Source: Oscillospiraceae bacterium (GTDB lineage Bacteria > Bacillota > Clostridia > Oscillospirales > Ruminococcaceae). Taken from it: DNA of 55,657 bases. The notes beneath the pieces were generated by a model. That model was not told the origin of the DNA. It saw only the letters and a list, made by a program, of their open reading frames with translations, and searched no databases. Numbering within the stretch: position 1 is the first letter of the stretch; every line of letters starts with the position of its first letter. Positions 1 through 8,200 of this stretch are shown piece after piece. The position numbers and the translations under genes were made by a program. The stretch covers positions 1 through 55,657 of the forward strand of contig JAFYPL010000016.1 in NCBI GenBank assembly GCA_017547525.1, written 5' to 3'.

Positions 1-2
1 TC

Positions 3-128
3 TATCACCGCCAGTTGCTTGCTAATACAACCGCACTTGCTTTGATGATAGCGTTTGCGGTTGCTTGGAGTATGGGTGCAATCATTCGTATAGCCCAGTA
101 TCTCAAACAAAGAAAACACGAAGAGTGA
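3..128 (+). CDS. C-terminal fragment of an unidentified membrane protein (5' end outside window)
   Basis: An open frame enters from the left edge and ends at TGA 126-128, giving about 41 residues. The visible part has one hydrophobic segment (residues about 8-28 of the fragment, rich in A, L, I and V) followed by a basic, charged tail ending in K-H-E-E, as in the cytoplasmic C-terminus of a membrane protein. It is followed 40 bases later by a strong hairpin shared with the convergent minus-strand gene. Too little is visible to name a family. The frame could be spurious, but its clean end just before a terminator argues for a real gene. Confidence 0.5.
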   Translation, partial: YHRQLLANTTALALMIAFAVAWSMGAIIRIAQYLKQRKHEE

Positions 129-166
129 GATAAATCCCAATTTGTAAAACACTTCCAACACACAAA

Positions 167-200
167 AATCCTGTCTGTGAGAATACTCACAGGCAGGATT
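167..200. terminator. Bidirectional intrinsic terminator
   Basis: A 15-bp stem (167-181 with 186-200, one G-U wobble) has a 4-base AATA loop. It is followed by a T-rich stretch on the plus side and by A/T-rich sequence on the other. It lies between two convergent genes and probably serves both. Confidence 0.8.
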
Positions 201-229
201 AATTATTTTAAGTTTTGTTATATACTGTT

Positions 230-532
230 TTATTTTCTTTTTGTGAAAAATCTACATAGTACCATAAATGCCAGAAGGATAGCCGCAGGTATAAATTTAC
301 CGCCCGGAAAGGTTACATAAATCTGTTTTGATACCATAACTGTTACCAGAGCAGGCAACCAGCCTACAGTAACTATACCCATCAGAATCATATATGTTCC
401 GCTTGTCATGGCAGTGTTCAGAAATGCCCCTTCTGTAACCAGAGATGTGTAGCCGCCGCTGGCAGTAATTGTAAGTGCTATTGCAAGACCAAACAGTATA
501 TAAATTAAAAATACTTTTTTTGCGTTGCTCAT
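230..532 (-). CDS. Small multi-spanning membrane protein of unknown function
   Basis: This 100-residue protein has about three hydrophobic segments (roughly residues 8-25, 44-68 and 80-96) and a basic C-terminus ending in T-K-R-K. No family was recognised. Its ATG overlaps the stop of tadA by one base (TAATG arrangement), so it is translationally coupled to tadA and shares its transcript. Small membrane proteins of this kind are often lineage-specific, and nothing in the sequence ties it to tRNA editing. It ends just before the bidirectional terminator at 167-200. The reading frame is supported by the coupling and by the amphipathic pattern. The function is unknown. Confidence 0.7.
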   Translation of the reverse strand: MSNAKKVFLIYILFGLAIALTITASGGYTSLVTEGAFLNTAMTSGTYMILMGIVTVGWLPALVTVMVSKQIYVTFPGGKFIPAAILLAFMVLCRFFTKRK

Positions 533-987
533 TATTTTCTCTTTTCCCTTAATTCTTTAAAAAACTTATCTACCAGAGCGGCACTTTCCATTTCGCACAC
601 ACCCATGATAGTATCCACACTGTGGTTAAGACCAATCTGGTTTAAATCAGTCAGACCACCAAGACCACCAGCTTTAAAATCTATCAGTGAATATACAACT
701 CTTTCCATACGGCTGTTTATTATGGCACCGGTGCACATTATGCATGGTTCCATTGTAACATACAGAGTACAGCCTTCCAGTCGCCAGCTGCCCAGAGTTT
801 TGCAGGCGTTTTCAATGGCCATTATTTCAGCATGGCCCAGTGCGCTTTGCTGACTTTCTCGGAAGTTGTATCCCTCGCCGATGATTCTGTTGTCTTTAAC
901 TACCACAGCGCCTACCGGCACTTCGCGCATGTCATAGGCTTTCTGTGCCAGTTCCACTGCGCGCAGCATAAAATCTCTGTGTGCCAT
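532..987 (-). CDS. tadA: tRNA-specific adenosine deaminase TadA
   Basis: This 151-residue cytidine/deoxycytidylate deaminase-fold enzyme converts A34 to inosine in the anticodon of tRNA-Arg(ACG), allowing one tRNA to read several codons. The zinc site is complete: His52-Ala-Glu54 (HAE, with Glu as the proton shuttle) and P-C82-x-x-C85. Length is normal for bacterial TadA (about 150-170). The N-terminal M-A-H-R-D-F-M start fits the family. It sits just downstream of the yqeY terminator and is followed by an overlapping small membrane-protein gene. No separate promoter was identified, so expression may come from read-through past that terminator. Confidence 0.93.
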   Translation of the reverse strand: MAHRDFMLRAVELAQKAYDMREVPVGAVVVKDNRIIGEGYNFRESQQSALGHAEIMAIENACKTLGSWRLEGCTLYVTMEPCIMCTGAIINSRMERVVYSLIDFKAGGLGGLTDLNQIGLNHSVDTIMGVCEMESAALVDKFFKELREKRK

Positions 988-1010
988 AAAATCCTCGTTT
1001 TGTTTTTATT

Positions 1011-1036
1011 AAAAAAGAGGACGGCGACCGCCCTCT
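1011..1036 (-). terminator. Intrinsic terminator downstream of yqeY
   Basis: Read on the minus strand, a 7-bp GC-rich stem (1029-1035 with 1017-1023, one G-U wobble) with a 5-base loop is followed by six T residues. It lies between yqeY and tadA. Confidence 0.75.
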
Positions 1037-1046
1037 CTAATCAGCA

Positions 1047-1493
1047 TTATGCAAAAAATGTAGCTAGAATATCGTTTACCAGTTTGCCATCTGCTTTACC
1101 TTTTACCAGAGGCATCAGGTTTTTCATAATGATACCTTTCTGTTTTGCTTCTGGTTTTTCCAGACCCAGCTGTGCCAGCACACCTGCGATAACTTCTTTG
1201 ATTTCAGCTTCGTCCATCTGTTTTGGCATAAATGTAGACAGAATTTCGATTTTTGCTTTGCATTCTTCTTTTACATTTTCGTAGCCTTCTGGTGCTGTTT
1301 CCATTGTTTCTTTCAGCTGTTTGATTTCTCTTGATACTACAGCGATAGCATCTTCTTCGCTCAGTTCGCCACGGTTATCGATAGCTTTTGATTTCAGTGC
1401 GGACAGCAGTGCAGACAGTGCGTCTTTTTTAAGTTTGTCCTTTTCTTTCATAGCAGCCATCATACCGGCGCGTACATTATCCATCATTGCCAT
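1047..1493 (-). CDS. GatB/YqeY domain-containing protein
   Basis: This 148-residue helical protein matches the stand-alone YqeY family, which resembles the tRNA-binding tail of the GatB amidotransferase subunit. Visible features are the conserved early block around residues 10-36 (M-K-E-K-D, then L-S-A-L-K-S-K), a central L-S-E-E-D segment, and the C-terminal K-G-I-I-M-K-N-L-M-P-L-V-K-G-K-A-D-G-K block that ends the family. Length agrees with the family (about 147-150). The biochemical role is not settled. The resemblance to GatB suggests a link to tRNA. It has its own promoter (1531-1559) and its own terminator (1011-1036). Confidence 0.88.
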   Translation of the reverse strand: MAMMDNVRAGMMAAMKEKDKLKKDALSALLSALKSKAIDNRGELSEEDAIAVVSREIKQLKETMETAPEGYENVKEECKAKIEILSTFMPKQMDEAEIKEVIAGVLAQLGLEKPEAKQKGIIMKNLMPLVKGKADGKLVNDILATFFA

Positions 1494-1530
1494 AATCTAT
1501 ATACCTCGTTTCGCATATTTTAATATATTT

Positions 1531-1559
1531 ATTCTACTCTATTTTTATTGTTTGTGCAA
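1531..1559 (-). promoter_or_regulatory. SigA-type promoter for yqeY
   Basis: On the minus strand the -35 TTGCAC (1554-1559) and -10 TAGAAT (1531-1536) are separated by exactly 17 bases. The -35 is immediately adjacent to the -35 of the divergent promoter for the hydrolase gene. Confidence 0.6.
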
Positions 1560-1577
1560 CTGATATTATGATATAAT
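1548..1577 (+). promoter_or_regulatory. Extended -10 promoter for the alpha/beta hydrolase
   Basis: A consensus TATAAT (1572-1577) is preceded by TGA, making an extended -10 (TGN). A weak -35 TTGTTT (1548-1553) lies 18 bases upstream and abuts the opposing -35 element. Confidence 0.55.
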
Positions 1578-1606
1578 GTAACCAATAAATTAATACAGGT
1601 GATATT

Positions 1607-2392
1607 ATGGAAAAAGCTTTGTTTATTAAAAATGAAAAATACGATATTCCTGCAATTGTTAACATTCCGGCAGGGGAAAAACTGCCATTTGTGGTAATGT
1701 GCCATGGTACAGCCAGTGATAAAAACGAAGCAGGCAACATGTACGCAGACCTTGCGGCTGCACTGGCCGAAAAAGGTGTGGCCAGCATACGTATGGACTT
1801 TGCCGGCTGTGGCGACAGTACTGACAGTGGCATAAACCAGACATTTATGAACGAAGTAAGCGACACTGTGAAAGCTTATGAATATATGTGTGAAAACGAG
1901 ACAGTGGATACCGGCCGTATGGGCATTATCGGTTTCAGTCAGGGTGGCAGAGTAATGGCACAGTTTATGGACACACACCGGGACAAAGCAAAGGCCGCAG
2001 TTTCATGGTCCGGTGCCTGTCACAACGGCATAGGTGTATTCGCCGGCTGGTTTGAAGCTTTTTACGAAAAAGCAGTAAAAGAAGGCTATGTAGCCATGCC
2101 GATGGACTGGAGAAGTGATTTTATAGTTCCTCTGCAGTGGTTTGAAGATATCAGAAACACAAATCCAATGGATGCACTGAAAAAATACACAGGACCGTTG
2201 CTGTGTGTGGCAGGCAGTGCTGATGTGCTGGTGCCATGTGCCCATGCAGACGAAATAGCCGCCACAAATGAAAAGGCAGAAGTTATAATTTACGAAGGTG
2301 CTGACCATACTTTTAATGTGCTTACAGGCGATAAATCCATTGCACAGGATGTAATTACCACAACAGCCGACTGGTTGGCAGAAAACCTTTAA
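1607..2392 (+). CDS. Alpha/beta hydrolase (esterase/acyl hydrolase-like)
   Basis: This 261-residue cytoplasmic alpha/beta hydrolase has no signal peptide. The nucleophile elbow is G-F-S111-Q-G-G. The probable triad partners are Asp206 (in G-S-A-D-V-L-V-P) and His234 (in E-G-A-D-H-T-F). The oxyanion region H-G-T-A-S-D-K-N is at about 33-40, as in the DUF1749/dienelactone hydrolase-like group and in cinnamoyl esterases of the clostridial Est1E type. The substrate cannot be read from sequence; short acyl or hydroxycinnamoyl esters are plausible. The start follows CAGGTGATATT. The gene stands alone, with its own promoter, upstream of the aspS T-box. Confidence 0.85.
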   Translation: MEKALFIKNEKYDIPAIVNIPAGEKLPFVVMCHGTASDKNEAGNMYADLAAALAEKGVASIRMDFAGCGDSTDSGINQTFMNEVSDTVKAYEYMCENETVDTGRMGIIGFSQGGRVMAQFMDTHRDKAKAAVSWSGACHNGIGVFAGWFEAFYEKAVKEGYVAMPMDWRSDFIVPLQWFEDIRNTNPMDALKKYTGPLLCVAGSADVLVPCAHADEIAATNEKAEVIIYEGADHTFNVLTGDKSIAQDVITTTADWLAENL

Positions 2393-2422
2393 AATCAGCC
2401 ATTTTATGGCAATAGTTTATTA

Positions 2423-2451
2423 TTGACTTTTGGCGTATTTGTATATATAAT
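2423..2451 (+). promoter_or_regulatory. Near-consensus SigA promoter for the aspS leader
   Basis: TTGACT (2423-2428) and TATAAT (2446-2451) are separated by 17 bases. Transcription would start near 2458, just before the T-box RNA. Confidence 0.8.
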
Positions 2452-2459
2452 TATTGAAT

Positions 2460-2740
2460 AGAGAATTTGCAGAAGTCCCGGTTTATCCAGAGAGTTGTGC
2501 CATAGGCTGAAAGCACAGTTAAACTTTTTCTGTAAGGAACACTCTGAAGCACGCTTTTAAGAGAGCCCTTGTCACCGGCTGTAAGCAGGGCAGGCGTATA
2601 AATGTGACTTTAACCGGAAAATCAAATATTAAAGTGGGTGTGTTTTTCACACCAATGCGGGTGGCACCGCGGGTATATATTTAGTATAGCTCGTCCCGGA
2701 AATTTTTTGACAAAGAGAATTTCCGGGATTTTTTATTTTT
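2460..2740 (+). ncRNA. T-box riboswitch upstream of aspS
   Basis: The highly conserved T-box core AATGCGGGTGGCACCGCGG lies at 2654-2672. Stem I hallmarks precede it: AGAGAG near 2500, GGCTGAAAGC at about 2514, and a specifier region GGAACACTCTGAAGC at about 2536. The TGGC bulge (2662-2665) can pair with an N-CCA tail bearing a G discriminator, as in tRNA-Asn, -Asp and -Glu. The rho-independent terminator (2694-2728 plus U tract) is mutually exclusive with the antiterminator. Uncharged tRNA should stabilise antitermination and turn on aspS. The specifier appears to be AAC or the overlapping GAA, not an Asp codon; see findings. Confidence 0.95.
2694..2740 (+). terminator. Regulated terminator of the aspS T-box
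   Basis: A perfect 11-bp stem (2694-2704 with 2718-2728) is followed by TTTTTTATTTTT. It is the OFF state of the riboswitch. Confidence 0.88.
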
Positions 2741-2758
2741 TTCAGGAGGAAAAAGAGT

Positions 2759-4504
2759 ATGTTAAGAACACATACATGTAACGAAGTTCGCGACGAACAT
2801 ATCGGCCAGAGTGTTGCTCTGTCTGGTTGGGTAAACACTATCCGTGACCACGGTGGTGTTATCTTTATCGACCTGCGTGACCATTTCGGTATGACACAGG
2901 TTGTTTTCCACGATGCAGAAATGCTGAAAAATGTTCATAAAGAAACAGTAATCCAGGTTAAAGGTACTGTAGTTGCAAGAGATGCAGAAACAGTTAACCC
3001 TAAACTGGAAACAGGTACTGTTGAAGTACACGTAGAAGAAATGACAATCCTTGGCCCAAGCAAAAACATGCTGCCATTTGAAATTGAATCTTCCAAAGAA
3101 ACAAGAGAAGACGTACGTCTGAAATACCGCTACCTTGACCTGCGTAACCCAGAACTGCACAAAAATATTGTGTTCCGTTCAAAAGTTATCAGCTTCCTGC
3201 GTCAGCAGATGGAAGAAATGGGCTTTATGGATATGCAGACACCAATTCTCACATCATCTTCTCCAGAAGGTGCACGTGACTATCTGGTACCTAGCCGTAA
3301 ACACCCAGGTAAATTCTACGCTCTGCCACAGTCTCCACAGCAGTTCAAACAGCTGCTGATGGTATCCGGCTTTGACAAATACTATCAGATTGCACCTTGC
3401 TTCCGTGATGAAGATGCACGTGGTGACCGTTCACCAGGTGAATTCTATCAGCTGGACTTTGAAATGGCTTTCGCAGAACAGGAAGACGTATTCAAAGTAG
3501 GTGAAACTGTTCTGTACAACACATTCAAAAAGTTTACAGACAAAGAAGTAAGCCCAGCACCATTCAAACGTATCCGTTTTGAAGATGCTATGCTGAAATA
3601 TGGTACAGATAAACCTGACCTGCGTAACCCACTGATTATCGAAGACCTGACAGAATTCTTTGCTGGTGTTGAATTCCCTGCATTCAAAGGCAAACCAGTA
3701 AGAGGTATCGTGGCACCATGCGCAGACAGAAGTAAAAAATTCTACGAAGACAGCCTGAAACACGCTATGTCTATCGGCATGAAAGGTCTTGGCTACCTGA
3801 TGCTGAAAGAAGGCAAATTCAAAGGCCCTATCGACAAGTTCCTGACAGAAGAACAGAGAGCACACCTGATTGAAATGTGCGGCATGAAAGATGGCGACAC
3901 AGTATTCTTCATCTCTGACGCTAAAAATGTTGTTGACGGTCTGGCTGGCGGCATCCGCAAATGGCTGGGTGAAACTCTGGACCTGATTGCTAAAGACAGA
4001 TTTGAATTCTGCTACATCGTTGACTTCCCAATGTATGAATGGAACGAAGAAGAAAAGAAAATCGACTTTACACATAACCCATTCTCCATGCCACAGGGTG
4101 GTCTGGAAGCTCTGGAAACAATGGACCCACTGGATATCTACGCATACCAGTACGATATCGTATGTAACGGTGTAGAACTTTCTTCCGGTGCTGTAAGAAA
4201 CCACAACCCAGACATTATGAGAAAAGCATTTGCTATTGCTGGCTACGGTGAAGAAGAAGTTGCTGCTAAATTCGGCGCTCTCTACACAGCATTCCAGTAC
4301 GGTGCACCTCCACATGCTGGTATGGCACCTGGTGTTGACAGAATGATTATGCTTCTGGCTGAAGAAGACACAATCCGTGACGTTATCGCATTCCCACTCA
4401 ACGGCGCTGCACAGGACCTGATGATGAACGCTCCAAACGTTGTTACAGACCAGCAGCTGGATGATGTACACATCAATATCGCTGAAGAAGACGAAACACT
4501 GTAA
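2759..4504 (+). CDS. aspS: Aspartyl-tRNA synthetase, probably non-discriminating (Asp/Asn)
   Basis: This 581-residue class II synthetase of bacterial type attaches Asp to tRNA-Asp. The N-terminal OB-fold anticodon domain covers about residues 1-105. The catalytic core follows, with motif 2 in C-F-R-D-E-D-A-R-G-D-R, the bacterial GAD insertion domain in the middle, and motif 3 with G-M-A-P-G-V-D-R near the end. Residue His31 lies in R-D-H-G-G. I recall His at this position as typical of non-discriminating enzymes that also charge tRNA-Asn, with Leu in strictly discriminating ones. This fits the Asn-like T-box specifier. The start is fixed by AGGAGG 9 bases upstream. No gatCAB genes are in the window. 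Confidence 0.96.
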   Translation: MLRTHTCNEVRDEHIGQSVALSGWVNTIRDHGGVIFIDLRDHFGMTQVVFHDAEMLKNVHKETVIQVKGTVVARDAETVNPKLETGTVEVHVEEMTILGPSKNMLPFEIESSKETREDVRLKYRYLDLRNPELHKNIVFRSKVISFLRQQMEEMGFMDMQTPILTSSSPEGARDYLVPSRKHPGKFYALPQSPQQFKQLLMVSGFDKYYQIAPCFRDEDARGDRSPGEFYQLDFEMAFAEQEDVFKVGETVLYNTFKKFTDKEVSPAPFKRIRFEDAMLKYGTDKPDLRNPLIIEDLTEFFAGVEFPAFKGKPVRGIVAPCADRSKKFYEDSLKHAMSIGMKGLGYLMLKEGKFKGPIDKFLTEEQRAHLIEMCGMKDGDTVFFISDAKNVVDGLAGGIRKWLGETLDLIAKDRFEFCYIVDFPMYEWNEEEKKIDFTHNPFSMPQGGLEALETMDPLDIYAYQYDIVCNGVELSSGAVRNHNPDIMRKAFAIAGYGEEEVAAKFGALYTAFQYGAPPHAGMAPGVDRMIMLLAEEDTIRDVIAFPLNGAAQDLMMNAPNVVTDQQLDDVHINIAEEDETL

Positions 4505-4525
4505 TAATTAAATATTGCATAAATA

Positions 4526-4553
4526 AAAGGACTCACCACGGTGAGTCCTTTTT
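4526..4553. terminator. Bidirectional terminator after aspS
   Basis: A 9-bp perfect stem (4529-4537 with 4540-4548) is followed by TTTTT on the plus strand and by a TTTTATTT tract on the minus strand. It serves aspS and the convergent membrane protein gene. Confidence 0.8.
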
Positions 4554-4570
4554 ATATTCAATTTTTTATT

Positions 4571-5101
4571 TTACTGTTCTTCAACGGCATTTAAAGATGC
4601 TATATCTTCTTCAATTTTTTCAGTGAGTCGTTTTTTATCGCCAAGAAAATTTATCATTGTACCCAGTAAACAGGCATACTGTGTACTGATTATATTACGG
4701 TTAATGTGCATTAAAAAATATGCGGCAACCAGAGCTATAATGCTTATAACCAAAATAACCTGTATGTTTTTGTGGCGGGTATCAATAAGGCTTTTTATAT
4801 ATTCCATATTCATACTTTCTACGGGTACGCACAATGCCTGATACAGTTGTTTAGAGTTTTTGTCATACTTTATACCGGGGATGAGTACAGCCACCATGGC
4901 CATAATTAACACAGGATTAAGCTGTAACTTCAAAAACTCTGCAAAAGGGATATGGCTGTCAAATATCGGGTACATAACAATGATAATTGCCATAAACATA
5001 GGCAGGTAAAAATGTATGTGCTGTGGTTTTTCCAGCCTTGTTATGGCTACTTCTTTTTTGCGCTTTGCTTCGTTTTTATCGTATTCTTTTCTTACGTCCA
5101 T
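4571..5101 (-). CDS. Hypothetical multi-pass membrane protein
   Basis: This 176-residue protein was not recognised. A charged, basic cytoplasmic N-terminus (residues 1-30) is followed by about four hydrophobic segments (roughly 33-47, 61-78, 112-133 and 135-153) and an acidic C-terminus ending in E-E-Q. The long loop between segments two and three is polar. The start is supported by GGAGGTTTGTTATG (minus strand). It stands alone between the aspS terminator and the addA terminator, so it is probably its own transcript. The composition (rich in I, M and K) is like that of a lineage-specific membrane protein. Confidence 0.75.
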   Translation of the reverse strand: MDVRKEYDKNEAKRKKEVAITRLEKPQHIHFYLPMFMAIIIVMYPIFDSHIPFAEFLKLQLNPVLIMAMVAVLIPGIKYDKNSKQLYQALCVPVESMNMEYIKSLIDTRHKNIQVILVISIIALVAAYFLMHINRNIISTQYACLLGTMINFLGDKKRLTEKIEEDIASLNAVEEQ

Positions 5102-5120
5102 AACAAACCTCCTGCAATAA

Positions 5121-5155
5121 AAATACAGATAACAGTTATCCTGTTATCTGTATTT
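5121..5155 (-). terminator. Terminator of the addB-addA operon
   Basis: A perfect 15-bp inverted repeat (5121-5135 with 5141-5155) has a 5-base loop. On the minus strand it ends in a T-rich tract. It lies about 45 bases past the addA stop. Confidence 0.8.
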
Positions 5156-5200
5156 TAACATATAAATGTGAAAATATAAAGAATAGTGACGGATTGTTTA

Positions 5201-8200
5201 TCAGAATTCTATATGCTCATTCAGTCTGAAAGAGTAAAGTATGCATTTTACTTTTCCTGTGCCAAACAGTTGTTTTGCACCATAGCGGTACAGTTCCAGC
5301 TGTTTTTCATAACGGGAGAAAAGAGTGTCCATACTGTGTACATAGTCAGTTTTATAGTCTATTACAGTTATTTCATCTCCGTTCTGCAGTATGCAGTCCA
5401 TTACGCCCTGTACCAGTACTTCGTCATTACAGTAGATTTCATCACCCAGCGCCATGGCGGCGTTGTAAGGCACCAGAAAGTCTTTTTCTGTGTATACTTT
5501 CTCACTGTTAAGTATTTTTTCTGCCACGTCACTGAAAATGAACTTTTCTATGGCTGGTATATCCAGCAGACTGCGGTCTATCATACCGCTGTTTTCCAGA
5601 CGGGCCAGTTCCACATCAAGGTCAGCCCTTGCCATCAGTATGTCAGTATGCTGGGCAAACCGGTGCATAGCGCTGCCTTTTTCAGCGGCAGATATTTTGT
5701 TTTCTTTTATAAAATCCGGTTTCGCCAGTACCAGACGGCTGGCTTTTGCTATTTCACTTACGCTTACCTTTACAGGCAGTTTAGTGCGGGCTTTATGTGG
5801 ATAAACAAAGGACAGGTTCTCGTTGATTCTGTCAATATCAGCCTGTATGGAAATACGTGTTTCCTCCTGTTGCTGTTCGTCAGATTCTTCCGCACCGGAC
5901 AGGAAATTTATTTCCACAGTCTGCGGTATGTTTTTGTCCTCTTTGCCACAGGTGTACATATCGGCTATGGCAGGGTGGCCACTGAATGCCGCTACCAGCC
6001 ACCGTGCGGGGCATATGGCGCTGCGTAACAGGGCAGGGTGAGGCACACCATCAGTGCATGCCACTATTCTTTCCAGAGATGATTCAGAGAAGTTTCTATT
6101 ATACTCTGCGGATAATACCAGTAAATTTTTACTTCTTGTAAACGCTACATACAACAATCGCATTTCTTCGTTGTACATATTGTCTTTCATAGCCTCTTTT
6201 ATGGCGTGAATGTTCAGAGTAGAGTTGTTATAGCCAAAACGTGTATTGGCGTACATACCTATCCCCAGACGGGTATCCAGCAACAGTCGTTTCACAGTGT
6301 CCTGAGTGTTGAATTTTTTGCTCAGTTCAGGCACAAAGCACACAGGAAATTCCAGACCTTTTGAAGTGTGCATGGTCATAATTGATATGGCTTTGTCGCT
6401 TTTCTGTCCTTCAGGATTATTGCTTTTGCCTTTTTCCAGATACATATCTATCCGTCGCAGAAATGCGGCCAGGTCGCTTGGGTGAGTTTTGGCCCAGTTA
6501 CGGGCAAAGTCTATAAACCATCGGATATTTTCGCGTTTTTCCACACCATCTTCGCTGAAGGAAAGTTTGCTGTAGTAGCCTGTTTTTTTGCAGATGTAGT
6601 CTATCAGCTTGTCTGCAGAATATACACCGGCAATATATGTCAGGTCTTTCAGCACGGCCAGCAGGTCTGAGGATTTTTTCTTGTTGGATAAAGCCAGCGC
6701 CTTGTACAGGTTTATCTGTGGGTTATCACTGCGGATTTTCAGTATCTCGTCCAGAGTGAAATCAAATAAATCACCGAACATTGTGGCAGTCAGATAAACT
6801 TCCTGCAAAGGGTTTGCCACTACACGCATAAGATTGATTATGCACTGTATTTCCGGTTTCTGAAGTATCAGTTCTTCATCACGGACAAAAGCTTCGAATC
6901 CCAGTTTCTCCAAAGCCTCTTTATACAGGCCAAATTTGCTTTTATTTCTCATGAGAATAGCAAAGTCGCCGCTCTGAACCGGGCGCAGTGTGCCGTTGTC
7001 GTTTATCTGGTAGCCTTCTTTTATCATGCGGCTGATTTCACCGGCCACACTTTCGGCTTCATTCTGCCGGTAAATATTAAACACTACGCCTACGCTGTGA
7101 TCAGCTGATTTCTTTGTGCGCAGTTCTTCGTGTTCATCATAGTCCACGCCACCGCAGGCTTTACTCATCAGTCGGCGGAAAATATAGTTTACACCTTCGA
7201 TTACACTGTGGCTGCTGCGGAAATTATGTGGCAGGAATATGGTACTGCCTTTTTCACTGTCATCCAGACCTATCTGTCGTTTATCCAGAAAAATCTGCGG
7301 GCTTGCTTTACGGAAGCCATAGATACTCTGCTTCACATCCCCTACCACATACAGGTTGGACTGGTTTTCTTTTGCCAGCATAGTGAAAATAGCGTCCTGC
7401 ACGTAGCTGGTATCCTGAAACTCATCTTCCATGATATACTCAAATTCATCACGCATGGTCAAGGCCAGAGGCGTTGGTGTGCCGTCCTCATTCTGCAAAA
7501 GTTGTAAGGAGAAATGTTCGAAATCAGCGAATTCAAACATTTTTTTCTCTTTTTTAAGGCCAATAAGTATTTCCTGATATTTGAGATACACATTGAACAG
7601 TACGTTTACATATCTCCGGGTCAGGTTCATATCAGTATGATACCGTTCACTGTCAAGATACTCCAGAAGGCCGGCAATGTTTTTTACCCGTTTTTTGTAG
7701 CTGTCGCCATATATTTTATCGTTTATAACAGTGCTTTCTTCGCATTTAGGCTTGGCACGTCCCAGACTGATAGCCTTGGTAGCTGTAATCCGCTTCAGTT
7801 TTTCAATGTCGGATGTTTTTACAGCCTCCATGATTTCATTTGCCTGATTTTTTACCTGTAACAGCCCGGATTCATATCCGTCAAAAGAACTGTCCTGATA
7901 CAGGCGATTCATTCTTTCTGCCAGATATACCAGATAGTCAGCCTGTATGGCGATACTGTCCATTACCCGGTGGAATGCAGGGCTGTTTTCCATTGTATGG
8001 CTACCGTATGCAGCGGCCATCTCTGATGCCGCTTTTGCTGGGTGAGGCAGAGCAGAGAAGAAATGGTCCATCTGGCGGAGAAAACCTCTTACAATATCAT
8101 CACGGCTGCTTTTGCCGTAAAATGAAACGAAAGTTTTGAAATCCGGCAGAGTGTATCCATAATTCATGGCACGGTCTATGGCCAGGTTGTGAAGAGAGTC

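Noticed and set aside
3431..4471. 346-codon open frame antisense to aspS
   Set aside because: It exists because the biased codons of aspS avoid stops on the opposite strand. Its translation is rich in Phe, Cys, His and Val, with no ribosome-binding site. The same applies to antisense frames in glmM (28655-29788), the HgdB-like gene (15446-16459), clpE and pgcA.
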